A stretch of 64,000 nt of DNA, from contig NZ_SZPZ01000001.1 in the NCBI RefSeq assembly GCF_005233875.1, positions 2,356,001 to 2,420,000 of the forward strand, in the 5' to 3' direction. Within the stretch, counting starts at the first letter, position 1, and each line of letters starts with the position of its first letter. The stretch is from Kribbella jiaozuonensis. GTDB taxonomy: Bacteria > Actinomycetota > Actinomycetes > Propionibacteriales > Kribbellaceae. The notes below the pieces were generated by a model. It was not told the origin of the DNA. It saw only the letters and a program-made list of their open reading frames with translations, and did not search any database. Position numbers and translations under genes: made by a program. Below, piece by piece: positions 52,156 to 62,778 of this stretch.

Positions 52156-52229
52156 CGTTCGAGCATCCGGCGAACCAGCCCGGCGCCACCTCACCCGCTG
52201 GAGGGAACGCGCTCCCTCCGGAGGACCTT

Positions 52230-53864
52230 TCAGAGCAGGTCGTGGTCGCGGGCGTACGCCACGGCCGCCGTCCGTGAAGGTACGTCGAGCTTCGCGAAGA
52301 TGTTGGTGAGATGCCGCGCCACCGTCTTGTCGCTCAGCACCAGCAGCCCGGCGATCTCGGCATTGCTGTTGCCCACCGCAACCAATCGCAGCACGTCCAG
52401 CTCCCGGCCGGTGAGTCCGCTTGTACTGCGGCCGATCAGCTTCTCCGCCTCCTGACGCGCTGCGACGGTCCCGAGCTCGGCGAACGTCCGGCACGCTGCG
52501 GTCAGCTCGGCAGTCGCCGAGTCGTCGTCCCCGAGCAGCCGGACCGCCCGCCCGACCAGCACCTTCGCACGCGCGGCCTCGTACGGCGCCCGCAGCTCAC
52601 TCCACAACTGTGCCGCCGTCCGAGCCTGCGGCAGCGCCCGGTCAGAATCCTCGGCCGCCAATGCCACGAGAGCCGAGCAGTACGCCGCCGACGCCCGCAG
52701 CCCCGCACACCCGAACTCCTCGGCGATAGTCGACAACTGACGCGCCGCCTCCTCGGCCTCGGCCGGCTCATCGCCCGCGATCAGTACCTCGACCGCCCCG
52801 GCCAGCAACCGCGATCGATGCACCGGATCACCCGTCTCCGCAAGCAACCGCCGTACGGCGGCAACCGCGCCCGACACCCGCCCACGCGCCACCATCAGCA
52901 GCGCACGCCCCGGCTGCGCCTCGTACCCGTAGCTGGCGGCCTGGTCGTACGACGACTCCGCGAGAGCGTAATCACCACGGATCCGCAGTACGTCGCCGCG
53001 CTCGCTCATCGCCAGCCCTGCCGCCACGTCGTACCCCAACGCCGCGTACCGCTGGCAGGCGTCCTCGAACTCCTCCAACGCCTCCGGGTACGCCGCATGC
53101 AACCGCAGGATCTGCCCTCGATGGACGGCGCACTGGCCGGTGAACGGCACCAGATCCGGCTGCGAGTCGCACCAGCGGGTGAGTGCCGTCGTCCACGCCG
53201 AGGCGCGCCCGAAGTCGAGCACCTCCTGGCACGCGTCGATCATGGCGCAGTAGACGGTGCCGGCGAAGACCGGTGAGAGCTCGCCGGCCGCGACGCCGAC
53301 CATCGCCTCGTCCAGGGTGGCAAGGCCTTCCGGCACGTGACCGGCGTACATCATCATCCGGCCCTTGCACACCAGCCCTTGCGCGAGCAGATCAGGATCA
53401 CCGTGCCGGCGCGCGACGCTGACGATCTCGTCGCCTACGGCCACTGCGCCGTCCAAGTCGCCGCGATCCACGCAGCGGAAGAAGTCGTGGATCAGCAGGT
53501 ACCCCCGCTCGACCACATCGTCGGGCTGGTCGGCCAGCAACCGTTCGGCCCGCGCGGCCCACCCGCTGCCGACCGCCCCCTCGCCGCGGCCGTTGTGCAC
53601 GCGGGCGAGCCAGAACGCGAACCGCACTGCGCCCGGCACCTCGCCGTTGTCGATCCGCAACCGGTATCCGCGCTGCAGAGCGCGGATGCAGTCGTCGATA
53701 TCGCCGAGCAGGAACGCGGACATCGCCAGCGTCATCAGATCGTCCGCGCCGAGACCGGCCGACGACGGTTCGCCGTCGGCCGCGGTCAGCCGGTCATACG
53801 CAGCGGCCCAGTCGCGTCGCTCGAACGCGATCCGGGCTCGCTGCAGATCGTCGACAATCCCCAT
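52230..53864 (-). CDS. LuxR-type regulator with TPR-like sensor region
   Basis: A 544-residue regulator. About 450 residues of helical, TPR-like repeats (for example [36 protein letters not shown]) precede a C-terminal LuxR DNA-binding domain ([23 protein letters not shown], split at the turn, then [15 protein letters not shown]). It lacks the AAA+ ATPase domain of large LAL regulators. The ATG at 53864 ([10 protein letters not shown]) lies 35 bases after the flavin monooxygenase gene, so the two are probably cotranscribed and the regulator may control that enzyme. Confidence 0.88.
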   Translation of the reverse strand: MGIVDDLQRARIAFERRDWAAAYDRLTAADGEPSSAGLGADDLMTLAMSAFLLGDIDDCIRALQRGYRLRIDNGEVPGAVRFAFWLARVHNGRGEGAVGSGWAARAERLLADQPDDVVERGYLLIHDFFRCVDRGDLDGAVAVGDEIVSVARRHGDPDLLAQGLVCKGRMMMYAGHVPEGLATLDEAMVGVAAGELSPVFAGTVYCAMIDACQEVLDFGRASAWTTALTRWCDSQPDLVPFTGQCAVHRGQILRLHAAYPEALEEFEDACQRYAALGYDVAAGLAMSERGDVLRIRGDYALAESSYDQAASYGYEAQPGRALLMVARGRVSGAVAAVRRLLAETGDPVHRSRLLAGAVEVLIAGDEPAEAEEAARQLSTIAEEFGCAGLRASAAYCSALVALAAEDSDRALPQARTAAQLWSELRAPYEAARAKVLVGRAVRLLGDDDSATAELTAACRTFAELGTVAARQEAEKLIGRSTSGLTGRELDVLRLVAVGNSNAEIAGLLVLSDKTVARHLTNIFAKLDVPSRTAAVAYARDHDLL

Positions 53865-53899
53865 CAGCTGTCCCCCACTGGCGAGCATGCCCTGTCGGC

Positions 53900-54985
53900 T
53901 CAGGCGACGGCAAGACTCCGCTCGGTGCGGACCCGCGCCGCGATCCGCTTGGCGACGTACGCCGCGTCCCGGCCGACCCCCGGTAGCACCATCGAACTGA
54001 AGGAGTACTGGAACGACAGCCCGCAGAAGAACAGCCCGGGTGCGTTCTCGGCCACCCCGCGGTACTCGCGCGGCCAGCCGTCGGCGCCGACGAGCGGCAT
54101 CTTGATCCAGTCGAACACCTGGCGGAACCCGGTCGCCCAGACCACGTTCGCGACGTCCAGCACCCGGCCGTCGGCCAGCATCGGCAGACCGTCCTGCGTT
54201 CCAGTCACCCGAGCCGGCACCCGCTCGACCCCGCGCTCGAGCAGATCTGCCCGCTTGACCCGGATCATCGGCCCGCCGTGGTGCCGGATGTGGCCCATCT
54301 CCTTCCGGCCCATCGGCGTCCGGCGGGTGAGCACATGCCGCCACGCGAACAGCATGAGCGGCCAGAAGAAGGCCTGGTTCGGCTTGCCCGGTGTGAACGG
54401 CACTTGTCCGGGATCGCGACCGCACAGGATCGTCTGGTGTGTCTGCGCGACCTCGTACGCGATGTCGGTACCGGAGTGCGAGCCGCCGACGACGAGAACC
54501 GCGCCGTCCTTGAGCTGCTCCGGCCGCTGGTACTCCGACGAATGCAGTTGCCGGATCGCCGGGTCGAGGTCGACCGCGAAGTCCGGGAGGTACGGCGTAC
54601 GCCCGAAGGTGCCGGTGGCGACGACCACGTTGTCGGCGGTGAGCTGCTCGCGGCCGATCGTGACGATCCACTGGTCGTCGAGCCGCTCGAGCTTGTCGAC
54701 CCGGGTGTTCGGCCGGATCGGCAGGTCGAAGCGCTCGGCGTACGACGCGAGGTAGTCGGCGACCTCGTCCTTGCCCGGGTAGTGCCACGGCTCGGCCGGG
54801 AACGGGAAGCCGGGCAGTCCGTCGTACTTCGCCGGCGAGTAGAGCTTGAGGCTGTCCCAGTGCGACCGCCACTGGTCTCCTACGCGGGCGTTGCCGTCGA
54901 GGATCGTGAACGGCTCACCGAGCCGCTGTAGGTGGTAACCGGTGGCGAGCCCGGCCTGTCCTGCGCCGATGATGATCGTGTTCAT
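53900..54985 (-). CDS. Flavin-containing monooxygenase-like protein
   Basis: A 361-residue CzcO/FMO-like flavoprotein. It has FAD motif [17 protein letters not shown] (about 7-23), NADPH motif GGSHSGTD (about 169-176) and the ATG motif VVWATGFRQ (about 310). [18 protein letters not shown] is typical of the family. It would hydroxylate a small amine, ketone or carboxylic acid. Start at 54985 ([10 protein letters not shown]). It precedes a LuxR regulator and a membrane protein in the same direction. Confidence 0.9.
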   Translation of the reverse strand: MNTIIIGAGQAGLATGYHLQRLGEPFTILDGNARVGDQWRSHWDSLKLYSPAKYDGLPGFPFPAEPWHYPGKDEVADYLASYAERFDLPIRPNTRVDKLERLDDQWIVTIGREQLTADNVVVATGTFGRTPYLPDFAVDLDPAIRQLHSSEYQRPEQLKDGAVLVVGGSHSGTDIAYEVAQTHQTILCGRDPGQVPFTPGKPNQAFFWPLMLFAWRHVLTRRTPMGRKEMGHIRHHGGPMIRVKRADLLERGVERVPARVTGTQDGLPMLADGRVLDVANVVWATGFRQVFDWIKMPLVGADGWPREYRGVAENAPGLFFCGLSFQYSFSSMVLPGVGRDAAYVAKRIAARVRTERSLAVA

Positions 54986-55053
54986 GCCTCGACGCTAGGA
55001 ATTCCGGGGCACCTGCCGCGTCGGACGGAATGCGCAACTTGCTCGGGTGCCGA

Positions 55054-55587
55054 CTACGAGGTTTGTCGTAGGTCGATCCAGTAGCGGCGGGTCAGGCCGA
55101 GCCAGGTGTCGCGGACGTCCTCGAGGACGCCGCCGTTGCGCTCGATCGTCCGCGCCGACGCCACGTTGTCGTCGTCGCAGCTGACCATCACCCGGTCCAG
55201 GCCGCGGGCACGGGCCTTGCCGAGCACCTGACCCAGGGCCCAGGACGCCAGACCACGGCGACGCGCCGACGGGCGAACGCCGTACCCGATGTGGCCGCCG
55301 CCCTCGAGCAGCTTCTCGTTGAGCGTGTGCCGGAGCGTGATCGCACCCAGATAGGTGCCGTCCTCAACGATCCACCAGTACGACGCGTGCACCCGGTCGG
55401 CCGGGATCTGCAGGTTGTCGTCGCTCTGCTCGCGGAGACGCTCGATCCAGTCGGCGAAACCCTCGGCGGTGCTGAGATCCGTGGCCTCCCACAGGCCGGC
55501 GCCGTCCTGGTGCTCGTCGCCCCACTCGCGGGACGACTCCAGGAAGGAGTCGCGCAGCTCGGCGGTCGGTTCGATCAGCTCAGGCAT
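55054..55587 (-). CDS. GNAT-family N-acetyltransferase
   Basis: A 177-residue acetyltransferase of the RimJ/GNAT type. GHIGYGVRPSARRRGLASWA contains the acetyl-CoA loop (RRRGLA), followed by VMVSCDDDNVASARTIERNGG, the helix-strand signature of this group. The substrate is unknown. It lies downstream of aceE, separated by a terminator, and upstream of the monooxygenase gene in the same direction (68-base gap). Confidence 0.9.
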   Translation of the reverse strand: MPELIEPTAELRDSFLESSREWGDEHQDGAGLWEATDLSTAEGFADWIERLREQSDDNLQIPADRVHASYWWIVEDGTYLGAITLRHTLNEKLLEGGGHIGYGVRPSARRRGLASWALGQVLGKARARGLDRVMVSCDDDNVASARTIERNGGVLEDVRDTWLGLTRRYWIDLRQTS

Positions 55588-55638
55588 GGTCAGAAGGGTA
55601 TGGCCGGTCCGCCGGGCATTCCCACCGAATATGCAAGC

Positions 55639-55671
55639 GGGCCGCTCACCCCGGTGTGGGATGAGCGGCCC
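55639..55671 (-). terminator. Terminator after aceE
   Basis: GGGCCGCTCA (55639-55648) pairs perfectly with TGAGCGGCCC (55662-55671) around a 13-base loop, 15 bases beyond the aceE stop. It separates aceE from the GNAT gene. Confidence 0.8.
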
Positions 55672-55685
55672 GTGATGCTTCGGCG

Positions 55686-58487
55686 TCAGGCGCCGGCGCC
55701 CTCTTGCTTCACGCCGGCGACCGCGGTCGGGTCGTCGATGCGGAACTTGCGGGCAGCCTCGGCGGCGACCTCCGGCTTGACGTCACCGCGCTTGGCCAGG
55801 ATCTCCAGCGTCGCGACGACGATCGACTCCGCGTCGACCTGGAAGTGCCGACGGGCCGCGGCCCGGGTGTCGGCCAGACCGAAGCCGTCGGTCCCGAGCG
55901 AGGTGTAGTCGTTCGGCACCCAGCGGGAGATCTGGTCCTGCACCGCGCGCATGAAGTCGCTGACGGCAACGACCGGGCCCTTGGTGTCCTTCAGCTGCTC
56001 AGTCACGAACGGCACCTGCTCCGGCTCCTCCGGGTGCAGCAGGTTGTGCTGCTCGGCGGCGACCGCGTCGCGGCGCAGTTCGTTCCACGAGGTCACGGAC
56101 CAGATGTCCGCGGCAACGGAGTACTCCTCGGCGAGGATCTGCTGGGCCTTCTGCACCCACGGCAGCGCGACACCGGACCCGAGCAGCTGCACCCGGGGTA
56201 CGTCGTCGCCCTCGGCGGTCTGGTACTCGTTGAAGCGGTACATGCCCTTGAGCAGCCCGTTGACGTCGAGGCCTTCCGGCTCGACCGGCTGGGCCACCGG
56301 CTCGTTGTAGACCGTGAGGTAATAGAAGACGTCCTCGCCGACCGGCTTGTCCGCGTCCAGGCCGTAGCCGTACATCCGGCGCAGGCCGTCCTTCACGATG
56401 TACGCGATCTCGTACGCGAAGGCCGGGTCGTAGTGCACGACGGCCGGGTTGGTCGAGGCGAGCAGCGGCGAGTGTCCGTCCGCGTGCTGCAGACCTTCAC
56501 CGGTCAGCGTCGTCCGGCCGGCGGTGGCGCCGATCAGGAAGCCGCGGCCGAGCTGGTCGCCGAACGCCCACATGAAGTCGCCGGTGCGCTGGAACCCGAA
56601 CATCGAGTAGAAGATGTAGAACGGGATCATCGGCTCGCCGTGGGTGGCGTACGCCGTACCCGCCGCGATCACCGAGCCCATCGCGCCGGCCTCGCTGATG
56701 CCCTCGTGCAGCAGCTGGCCCGCCGAGGACTCCTTCCACGACAGCAGCAGGTTGCGGTCGACGGCCTCGTAGTTCTGCCCGTGCGGCGAGTAGATCTTCG
56801 CCGTCGGGAACATCGAGTCCATACCGAACGTGCGGTACTCGTCCGGGGCGATCGGGACGATCCGGTGCCCGATCTCCGGGTCCTTCATCAGATCCCGGAA
56901 CAGCCGGACCAGCGCCATCGTGGTGGCGATCGGCGCGTGGCTGCCCTTGGACAGCGGCTTGTACACGTCGTCGCCCGGAAGCTTCAGCGTCTTCGGTGCG
57001 ACCTTGCGCTGCGGCAGCGAACCGCCGAGCTGCTTGCGGCGGTCCATCATGTACTGGTACTCCGGCGAGTCGGTGCCGGGGTGGAAGTACGGCGGGTTGT
57101 ACGCGTCCTCGAGGTCCTTGTCCTCGATCGGCAGGTAGAGCCGGTCGCGGAACGCCTTCAGGTCGTCCGAGGTCAGCTTCTTCATCTGGTGGGTCGCGTT
57201 GCGGCCCTCCAGCGCCTCGATCGTCCAGCCCTTGATCGTCTGGGCCAGGATCACGGTCGGCTGGCCGACGTGCTCGGTCGCGCTCTTGAACGCGGCGTAC
57301 ACCTTGCGGTAGTCGTGACCGCCGCGGGGCAGCTTGCGCAGGTCCTCGTCGGACAGGTTGCTGACCATCTGCTGCAGCCGCTGGTCGCCGCCGAAGAAGT
57401 TGTTCCGGATGTACTCACCGGACTCGACGGAGTACGTCTGGAACTGGCCGTCGGGCGTGGTGTTCATCTTGTTCACCAGCGCGCCGTCGTGGTCCTGGGC
57501 CAGCAGGTTGTCCCACTCGCGGCCCCAGATCACCTTGATCACGTTCCAGCCGGCGCCGCGGAAGAAGGCCTCCAGCTCCTGGATGACCTTGCCGTTGCCG
57601 CGGACCGGTCCGTCCAGCTGCTGCAGGTTGCAGTTGATCACGAAGGTGAGGTTGTCGAGCTCCTCGCGCGCGGCCAGGCCGATCGCGCCGAGCGACTCCG
57701 GCTCACCCATCTCGCCGTCACCGAGGAACGCCCAGACGTGCTGCTGGCTGGTGTCCTTGATGCCGCGGTTGTGCAGGTACCGGTTGAAGCGCGCCTGGTA
57801 GATCGAGTTCAGCGCGGCCAGTCCCATCGAGACGGTCGGGAACTCCCAGAAGTCCGGCATCAGCCGGGGGTGCGGGTACGACGACAGGCCCTGGTGCGGG
57901 CCGCGGGAGACCTCCTGGCGGAACCCGTCCAGGTCGTCCGCGGACAACCGGCCCTCGAGGAAGGCGCGCGCGTACATACCGGGGGAGGCGTGACCCTGGA
58001 TGAAGATCTGGTCGCCGCCGCCGGGGTGCTCCTTACCGCGGAAGAAGTGGTTGAAGCCGACCTCGTACAGGCTGGCAGCGGACTGGTAGGTGGCGATGTG
58101 GCCGCCGACCTCCAGGCCCTTGCGGTTGGCCTTGCTCACCATCACCGCGGCGTTCCACCGGATGAAAGCCCGGATCCGGCGCTCGATGTGCTCGTCGCCG
58201 GGGAACCAGGGCTCCCGCTCGGGCGGGATCGAGTTGATGTAGTCGGTGCTCCGCAGTGCGGGCACGCCGACCTGTCGCTCCCGGGCTCGCTCGATCAGTT
58301 TGAGCATCAGGTAGCGCGCTCGCGCCTTGCCCCGTTCGTCCAGGACGGCGTCGAGCGATTCGACCCATTCACGCGTCTCGTCGGGGTCGATGTCGGGGAG
58401 CTGGGTGGGCATCCCCTCGGTGATGATGGCTGGTGGTTCGTGTCCGGAAGCCACGGTGTCCTGCCGTTCTCTCTGGTTGCTCTTCAC
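55686..58487 (-). CDS. aceE: Pyruvate dehydrogenase E1 component, homodimeric type
   Basis: A 933-residue AceE that decarboxylates pyruvate with thiamine diphosphate and passes the acetyl group to the E2 lipoyl domain. The cofactor motif starts [12 protein letters not shown] and ends with [29 protein letters not shown] and [13 protein letters not shown] are conserved AceE segments. Size is slightly above the usual 890-920. The start may be GTG at 58487 ([10 protein letters not shown]) or GTG at 58454 ([10 protein letters not shown]); the latter matches the usual actinobacterial N-terminus. E2 and E3 genes are not nearby, as is usual in actinobacteria. Confidence 0.96.
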   Translation of the reverse strand: MKSNQRERQDTVASGHEPPAIITEGMPTQLPDIDPDETREWVESLDAVLDERGKARARYLMLKLIERARERQVGVPALRSTDYINSIPPEREPWFPGDEHIERRIRAFIRWNAAVMVSKANRKGLEVGGHIATYQSAASLYEVGFNHFFRGKEHPGGGDQIFIQGHASPGMYARAFLEGRLSADDLDGFRQEVSRGPHQGLSSYPHPRLMPDFWEFPTVSMGLAALNSIYQARFNRYLHNRGIKDTSQQHVWAFLGDGEMGEPESLGAIGLAAREELDNLTFVINCNLQQLDGPVRGNGKVIQELEAFFRGAGWNVIKVIWGREWDNLLAQDHDGALVNKMNTTPDGQFQTYSVESGEYIRNNFFGGDQRLQQMVSNLSDEDLRKLPRGGHDYRKVYAAFKSATEHVGQPTVILAQTIKGWTIEALEGRNATHQMKKLTSDDLKAFRDRLYLPIEDKDLEDAYNPPYFHPGTDSPEYQYMMDRRKQLGGSLPQRKVAPKTLKLPGDDVYKPLSKGSHAPIATTMALVRLFRDLMKDPEIGHRIVPIAPDEYRTFGMDSMFPTAKIYSPHGQNYEAVDRNLLLSWKESSAGQLLHEGISEAGAMGSVIAAGTAYATHGEPMIPFYIFYSMFGFQRTGDFMWAFGDQLGRGFLIGATAGRTTLTGEGLQHADGHSPLLASTNPAVVHYDPAFAYEIAYIVKDGLRRMYGYGLDADKPVGEDVFYYLTVYNEPVAQPVEPEGLDVNGLLKGMYRFNEYQTAEGDDVPRVQLLGSGVALPWVQKAQQILAEEYSVAADIWSVTSWNELRRDAVAAEQHNLLHPEEPEQVPFVTEQLKDTKGPVVAVSDFMRAVQDQISRWVPNDYTSLGTDGFGLADTRAAARRHFQVDAESIVVATLEILAKRGDVKPEVAAEAARKFRIDDPTAVAGVKQEGAGA

Positions 58488-58578
58488 CGCAATCCTGTCA
58501 CCTGTTCGGAATGCGTTCTACTTCGCCTTCCCTTCCGGCCCGATTCCGGCTGGCCGGACCTGATCCCAGCGGACACGC

Positions 58579-58603
58579 CCGGTACCCGCCACGCGGATAC
58601 CGG
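58579..58603. promoter_or_regulatory. Dyad in the aceE / DUF3052 divergent promoter region
   Basis: CCGGTA (58579-58584) and TACCGG (58598-58603) form an inverted repeat with 13 bases between arms, within the 234-base divergent gap 58488-58721. Its position suits an aceE or DUF3052 operator. No other gene or RNA is visible in the gap. Confidence 0.4.
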
Positions 58604-58721
58604 ACACGTCACGGATCCCTGGTGCATACTTGCGCGACGCGGTACGTCACGATGGACTATCGCTAGCTGAGTGGTAACTGACACCTACCCCCGGGCAAGC
58701 GGGGACCACGGAGGAGGACAC

Positions 58722-59165
58722 GTGAGCGCGACCGCGGACCACGCGGACGGCAAGGGCGGAGTGCCGAACATGGCCTCCCGGCTCGGCCTGGAGGCCGGCT
58801 GGGTCGTCCAGGAGATCGGGTACGACGATGACTGCGACGACGAGTTCCGCGATGCGATCCGGGAGATCACCGGCGAGGCCTTCGTCGACGAGGACACCGA
58901 CGAGGTCGTCGACGTCGTCCTGCTCTGGTTCCGCGAGGACGACGGTGACCTGGTCGACGCCTTCTTCGACATCCTGACCGACCTGAAGGCCGGCGGGGTC
59001 GTCTGGCTGCTGACGCCGAAGGTCGGTCGCGACGGGTACGTCGAGACCAGCGACATCACCGAGGCCGCCCCGGTGGCGGGCCTGGCCACGACCAGCACGC
59101 TGAGCGTCACCGACGACTGGTCCGCGACCAAACTGGTGGTTCCGAAGTCCGGCCGCCGCGGGTGA
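58722..59165 (+). CDS. DUF3052-family protein
   Basis: A 147-residue acidic cytoplasmic protein of the actinobacterial DUF3052 family, marked by ASRLGLEAGWVVQEIGYDDD and TKLVVPKSGRRG at the end. No biochemical function is established. The gene is typically next to aceE and a peroxiredoxin, as here. The GTG at 58722 has GAGGAGG five bases upstream, which decides it over an earlier in-frame start. The stop overlaps the peroxiredoxin GTG by four bases. Confidence 0.9.
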   Translation: MSATADHADGKGGVPNMASRLGLEAGWVVQEIGYDDDCDDEFRDAIREITGEAFVDEDTDEVVDVVLLWFREDDGDLVDAFFDILTDLKAGGVVWLLTPKVGRDGYVETSDITEAAPVAGLATTSTLSVTDDWSATKLVVPKSGRRG

Positions 59166-59626
59166 CGATCCCGGCTGCCGGCAGCCGGGCCCCCGATTTC
59201 AGCACTCGGAACCAGTACGGCGAACAGGTCCGGCTGAGCGACCTCACCGGCAGGCGGGACGTCGTACTGGTCTTCTATCCGTACGCCTTCAGCCAGGTCT
59301 GCACCAGCGAACTGGCCGCCCTCCGGGACCGGCCTTCTTTGCTGGCGGCAGCCGAGTTCCTGGCGATCTCGTGCGACCCGATGTTCACCCTCCGCGCCTA
59401 CGCGGACAACCAGAACCTCGGCTTCAGCCTGTTGACAGACTTCTGGCCCCACGGCGAGATCGCGACGTCGTACGGCGTCTTCGACGCGGAGCGTGGTTGC
59501 GCCCTGCGCGGCACGTTCGTGGTCGACCGTACGGGCCTGATCCGCTGGTCCGTCGTCAACGCGATCCCGGAGGCGCGCAACCCCGACGACTACGCGGAGG
59601 CTTTGGCAGCCCTGAACCTCAGGTAG
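59162..59626 (+). CDS. AhpE-like peroxiredoxin
   Basis: A 154-residue peroxiredoxin that reduces peroxides. The peroxidatic Cys47 sits in FYPYAFSQVCTSEL, where the usual PxxxT reads P-YAF-S. A second Cys (AISCDP) lies at about 71. GTFVVDRTGLIRW is the conserved C-terminal strand. It resembles AhpE of mycobacteria (1-Cys type). The GTG at 59162 overlaps the DUF3052 stop (GTGA), so the two are coupled. The tRNA-Val gene begins 21 bases downstream. Confidence 0.92.
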   Translation: MTIPAAGSRAPDFSTRNQYGEQVRLSDLTGRRDVVLVFYPYAFSQVCTSELAALRDRPSLLAAAEFLAISCDPMFTLRAYADNQNLGFSLLTDFWPHGEIATSYGVFDAERGCALRGTFVVDRTGLIRWSVVNAIPEARNPDDYAEALAALNLR

Positions 59627-59647
59627 ACTCCTCCGGTCGTTTGATCC

Positions 59648-59722
59648 GGGCGGATAGCTCAGCGGTAGAGCGCTTCCCTTACAAGGAAGATGTCGGGGGT
59701 TCGATCCCCTCTTCGCCCACCA
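59648..59722 (+). tRNA. tRNA-Val (UAC anticodon), CCA encoded
   Basis: A complete cloverleaf: acceptor GGGCGGA pairs with TTCGCCC (59712-59718, one G-U), D-arm with AGCTCAGCGGTAGAGC, anticodon stem CTTCC/GGAAG around the loop CTTACAA with anticodon TAC (59680-59682), and T-arm GGGGGTTCGATCCCC. ACCA follows at 59719-59722. No duplicated tRNA 3' end suggesting an integrated element was noticed. Confidence 0.96.
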
Positions 59723-59729
59723 GTTCGGT

Positions 59730-60818
59730 TCAGAAGACCGCCTTCACCAGGCGGTCGAGCGCGGGCGGGAAGACCTGCAGCAGGTCCACCTCCGCGTCGC
59801 CCATCGTGATCAGGGCGGTCAGCGTCCTCGTACCGTCCGCGCTGCTGAACATCAGGGCGCCGTACCCGCCTGGTGCGCTGCCGTTGTGGTGGTAGATGGT
59901 CTCCGAGCCGGTGTCCTGCGCGAACAGGCCCAGGCCGTAGTTGAGCGGACCGCTCTTCGGCTCCGGCGTCCGCATCTCGGCCAGCAGGTCGGCGGGCAGG
60001 AGCTTCCCGCTCTGCAGCGCGGACATGAACACCTGCAGGTCCTGCGTGGTCGAGAGCATGCTCCCGGCGGCGAACAGGAGCGAGGGGTTCTGGTCGGTGA
60101 CGTCGACCAGCTTCCAGTCGTCACCGTCCTGGTAGCGGAAGTACCCATGCGAGTGGGCTCCGGGAAGGTCGGTCCGGTCACCCGGCTCCAGCGTGCCGCT
60201 CAGGTCGAGCGGCTTCAGGATCCGCGACTCCAGCTCCGCGGCGAACGAGCGGCCGGTGACGGCCTCGATCAGCAGCGCGGCGACGGTGTAGTTGGTGTTG
60301 GCGTAGCTCCACTCGGTGCCCGGCTCGAACCGCGCCGGCTTGGCCAGCGCGAACTCGACCAGCTCGTCCGGCGTGTAGCCCTGCAGGCGGTGTTCGGCCC
60401 AGTCCTTGCCGGTCGCCGGGAGGCCCGGTACGACGGTGCCGTCGGGGAAGTACTCGCCCGTGTAGTTGAACAGCCCGCTGGTGTGGTTGAGCAGCATCCG
60501 CACAGTGATTCGCGGGTCCAGCTCGAACCTGGTGAGGTGTGGCGCGACCGGGCCGTCCAAGTCGAGCTTGCCCTCGGCCACCAGTTGCAGCACGACGGTC
60601 GAGACGAAGGTCTTCGTGACGCTGCCGACCCGGCCTTGCCCGTCCAGCGGCGGCTTCTCCGCGCTGCCGAGCTCACGGATGCCGGCGGTACCGACCCACT
60701 CTCCGTGTTCGTCGTGCACACGCAGTTCGAGTCCGCCGAAGCCGGCATCGACGAACTCCTGAGCCGCCTTCTGCAGCTCCGGGCGGTCCTGGTGGTTGGT
60801 GGGGGTTTGCGTCGACAT
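59730..60818 (-). CDS. Class C beta-lactamase-type serine hydrolase
   Basis: A 362-residue penicillin-binding-protein-like hydrolase. The active-site motif is SVTK (Ser66, Lys69), with YAN in WSYANTNY and HNG in YHHNGSAPGG replacing KTG. It lacks an obvious signal peptide, so it may be cytoplasmic and act as an esterase or D-aminopeptidase rather than a lactamase. The start at 60818 (MSTQTPTNHQ) has GAGGAG upstream. The next gene on this strand, 85 bases upstream, is a carboxylesterase. Confidence 0.9.
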   Translation of the reverse strand: MSTQTPTNHQDRPELQKAAQEFVDAGFGGLELRVHDEHGEWVGTAGIRELGSAEKPPLDGQGRVGSVTKTFVSTVVLQLVAEGKLDLDGPVAPHLTRFELDPRITVRMLLNHTSGLFNYTGEYFPDGTVVPGLPATGKDWAEHRLQGYTPDELVEFALAKPARFEPGTEWSYANTNYTVAALLIEAVTGRSFAAELESRILKPLDLSGTLEPGDRTDLPGAHSHGYFRYQDGDDWKLVDVTDQNPSLLFAAGSMLSTTQDLQVFMSALQSGKLLPADLLAEMRTPEPKSGPLNYGLGLFAQDTGSETIYHHNGSAPGGYGALMFSSADGTRTLTALITMGDAEVDLLQVFPPALDRLVKAVF

Positions 60819-60903
60819 ATTCGTGCTCCTCAGTCTGTTCGTTGCTGTCGAGAACCACGCTGCCGATGTGCCCTGACACCGGACCGCCATCGCGCTGACA
60901 CGC

Positions 60904-62361
60904 CTAGAGCGGTGCGAACGAATGCCCGGCCCACAGACGCCGCGACACCTCCTCGGGGTACGGCGTGATGGTCAGCTCGGTGGTGAATAGGGCGACCTGT
61001 CGGTGTGTGGCGTCGTACTGCGGCCAGCCGGGGTCGCCGGTGTGGGCGAACGCGGTCCACGCCGTCCGGAACAGCTGCGAGACCTGCTCCGCCGCGGGGA
61101 GTTGCTCGGGGTCGAGGAGGAAGCCGAGCAGGGGTGTGGTGCCGAAGACGAGAGGTACGTCGAGGCCGTGGCAGGCGCCGAGGCCGGTGTCCGGCCAAGC
61201 CAGCTCATAGACGTACGCGCGACCACCGCCGACGATCTGCGCTTCGGCCAGCCGATGGCTCGGCATGCGGAAGAGCCAGTCGGAGTGGACGAGCTCATAG
61301 ATCCGCTCGGCGGTCGCGTCCGGGTAGGCCTCGCGGTAGCCGGCCGGTGCGAGGATCTCGAGGGCAGTTGCGGCGTCGTTCTCGGTCAGGTTGCCGAGGC
61401 GGCCGTCGGCGGCGAGGAGCAGGCGGTACTCGTCCCGCGTGTGGCCGGCGATCAGCTCGACCTCGCGGGCGGCTCCATCGGCCAGCGCGTCGAACGGCGT
61501 ACGCGGGAGGACGTCACCGTCGACGACAGGCGCGAACGGGATGCCCGTATACGCCGCCGCGCCCCACCGGCTGATCTCCGGCTGCATCGCCGTGGCGAAC
61601 ATGTCCGAGGCGGCGACGAGGTCGGCCGTCGGGATGCGGCGCAGATCGTCGACCGTCGGCGCGACGTCCAGCAGGGCAGCGATCTCGGTCAGGATGTCGG
61701 CGGCCAGCGGCGGCGAGAAGGACGTCCCGGGCGCACTCTGCGTGATCGCCCGGCGGAACAGGCCGGCCGCTCGGGGCATGGCGAGGAGTGAGGCAACAGA
61801 GCCCGCCCCGGCCGACTCTCCGAACACGGTGACCCGATCCGGGTCGCCGCCGAACGCAGCGATGTTCGCGCGCACCCACTCCAGCGCGGCGACCTGGTCA
61901 AGCAGGCCGCGATTCGCCGGCGCGCCCTCCAGTTGCCCGAACCCGTCGACCCCGAGCCGGTGGTTGAACGTCACCACGACGACATCACCTTCGGCGGCCA
62001 GCCGGGTCCCGTCGTACGACGGATCGCCGGACTGCCCGATCGCATACGCGCCGCCGTAGATCCACACCATCACCGGAAGGGCTGCGTTGAGCTGCGGCGA
62101 CCAGACGTTCACGGTCAGCCAGTCGTCGCCGGTCGCCGGGTTGGACGGCGGTCCGAAGACGAGCGATTGCGGCGGCGGTGGCCCGAACGAGAACGCGTCG
62201 CGTACGCCGTCCCACGGATCGGCCGGCTGCGGCGCCGCGAAGCGCAGTTCGCCCACCGGCGGCCGGGCGAACGGGATGCCGCGGAACACCGACAATCCGT
62301 TCTCGCTGCGGCCCCGAACGAGTCCGGTAGTCGTGCGGACCTGGGGGCCCGTCTCACTCAT
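60904..62361 (-). CDS. Type B carboxylesterase
   Basis: A 485-residue carboxylesterase/lipase family protein. Its N-terminal signature is VFRGIPFARPPVGELRF, the nucleophile is Ser183 in VFGESAGAGS, the acid Glu is in GHTRDEYRLL and the His in GACHGLDVPLVFG. The oxyanion hole is VWIYGGAY. The length is normal, with no signal peptide. The start at 62361 (MSETGPQVRT) is chosen because homologous positions begin here; no strong ribosome site is visible. The 303-base gap 62362-62664 upstream contains only a CCGGGTGCGCCCGG hairpin (near 62556) and no gene that I can support. Confidence 0.9.
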   Translation of the reverse strand: MSETGPQVRTTTGLVRGRSENGLSVFRGIPFARPPVGELRFAAPQPADPWDGVRDAFSFGPPPPQSLVFGPPSNPATGDDWLTVNVWSPQLNAALPVMVWIYGGAYAIGQSGDPSYDGTRLAAEGDVVVVTFNHRLGVDGFGQLEGAPANRGLLDQVAALEWVRANIAAFGGDPDRVTVFGESAGAGSVASLLAMPRAAGLFRRAITQSAPGTSFSPPLAADILTEIAALLDVAPTVDDLRRIPTADLVAASDMFATAMQPEISRWGAAAYTGIPFAPVVDGDVLPRTPFDALADGAAREVELIAGHTRDEYRLLLAADGRLGNLTENDAATALEILAPAGYREAYPDATAERIYELVHSDWLFRMPSHRLAEAQIVGGGRAYVYELAWPDTGLGACHGLDVPLVFGTTPLLGFLLDPEQLPAAEQVSQLFRTAWTAFAHTGDPGWPQYDATHRQVALFTTELTITPYPEEVSRRLWAGHSFAPL

Positions 62362-62664
62362 CGGCCCATGTTCCCGCCGTACGCGCGACCTGTCGCCAGG
62401 TTTGTCACGACGGGCCGTATCGGAACGCGCTGACACTCGTTGTGATCGGTGTCGTGAGTCGCACAATTCTTAACCATCGGCTGGTGAGAACGGACTCCTC
62501 CAGGGCGGGTCGCGGCTGGTAGGGTTCACGGCTGTCGGTCGGCGCGATGACATACCGGGTGCGCCCGGTCACGGCATCGTCCGGTCGGCGGAAATACGGG
62601 GCTGCTTTCGGTGTGAAGTGAGGCGGGTCTGCCCTGAACCCGCTCCGTCCAGTTCGGGAGGCGC

Positions 62665-62778
62665 GTGTCCGTGGGTCGCCAACTGGTCGGCGTCTCTACG
62701 CTCGTAGCCGGCGTGTGCATGCGTCCCGTCGTACCCGCACCTGACCCCGAGTTGCCGCTGGTGGTGGCATCGGCGTGA
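62665..62778 (+). CDS. Possible 37-residue peptide gene ahead of the acyl ligase
   Basis: A small frame starting GTG with GGGAGG four bases upstream: it reads SVGRQLVGVSTLVAGVC after the start, then MRPVVPAPDPELPLVV and ends VASA. It is hydrophobic with Pro-rich centre and one Cys. Its stop overlaps the ligase GTG by four bases (GTGA), the coupling typical of real genes in this window. It matches no family that I know. It may be a coupling leader or a precursor peptide; evidence is ribosome site and overlap only. Confidence 0.4.
   Translation: MSVGRQLVGVSTLVAGVCMRPVVPAPDPELPLVVASA

Noticed and set aside
55704..58670. A 988-codon open frame antisense to aceE
   Set aside because: It mirrors the high-GC third-position pattern of aceE, has no recognisable domain and spans the aceE promoter region.
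59648..59722. tRNA-Val as an integration site
   Set aside because: No second copy of the tRNA 3' end and no integrase gene in the window.
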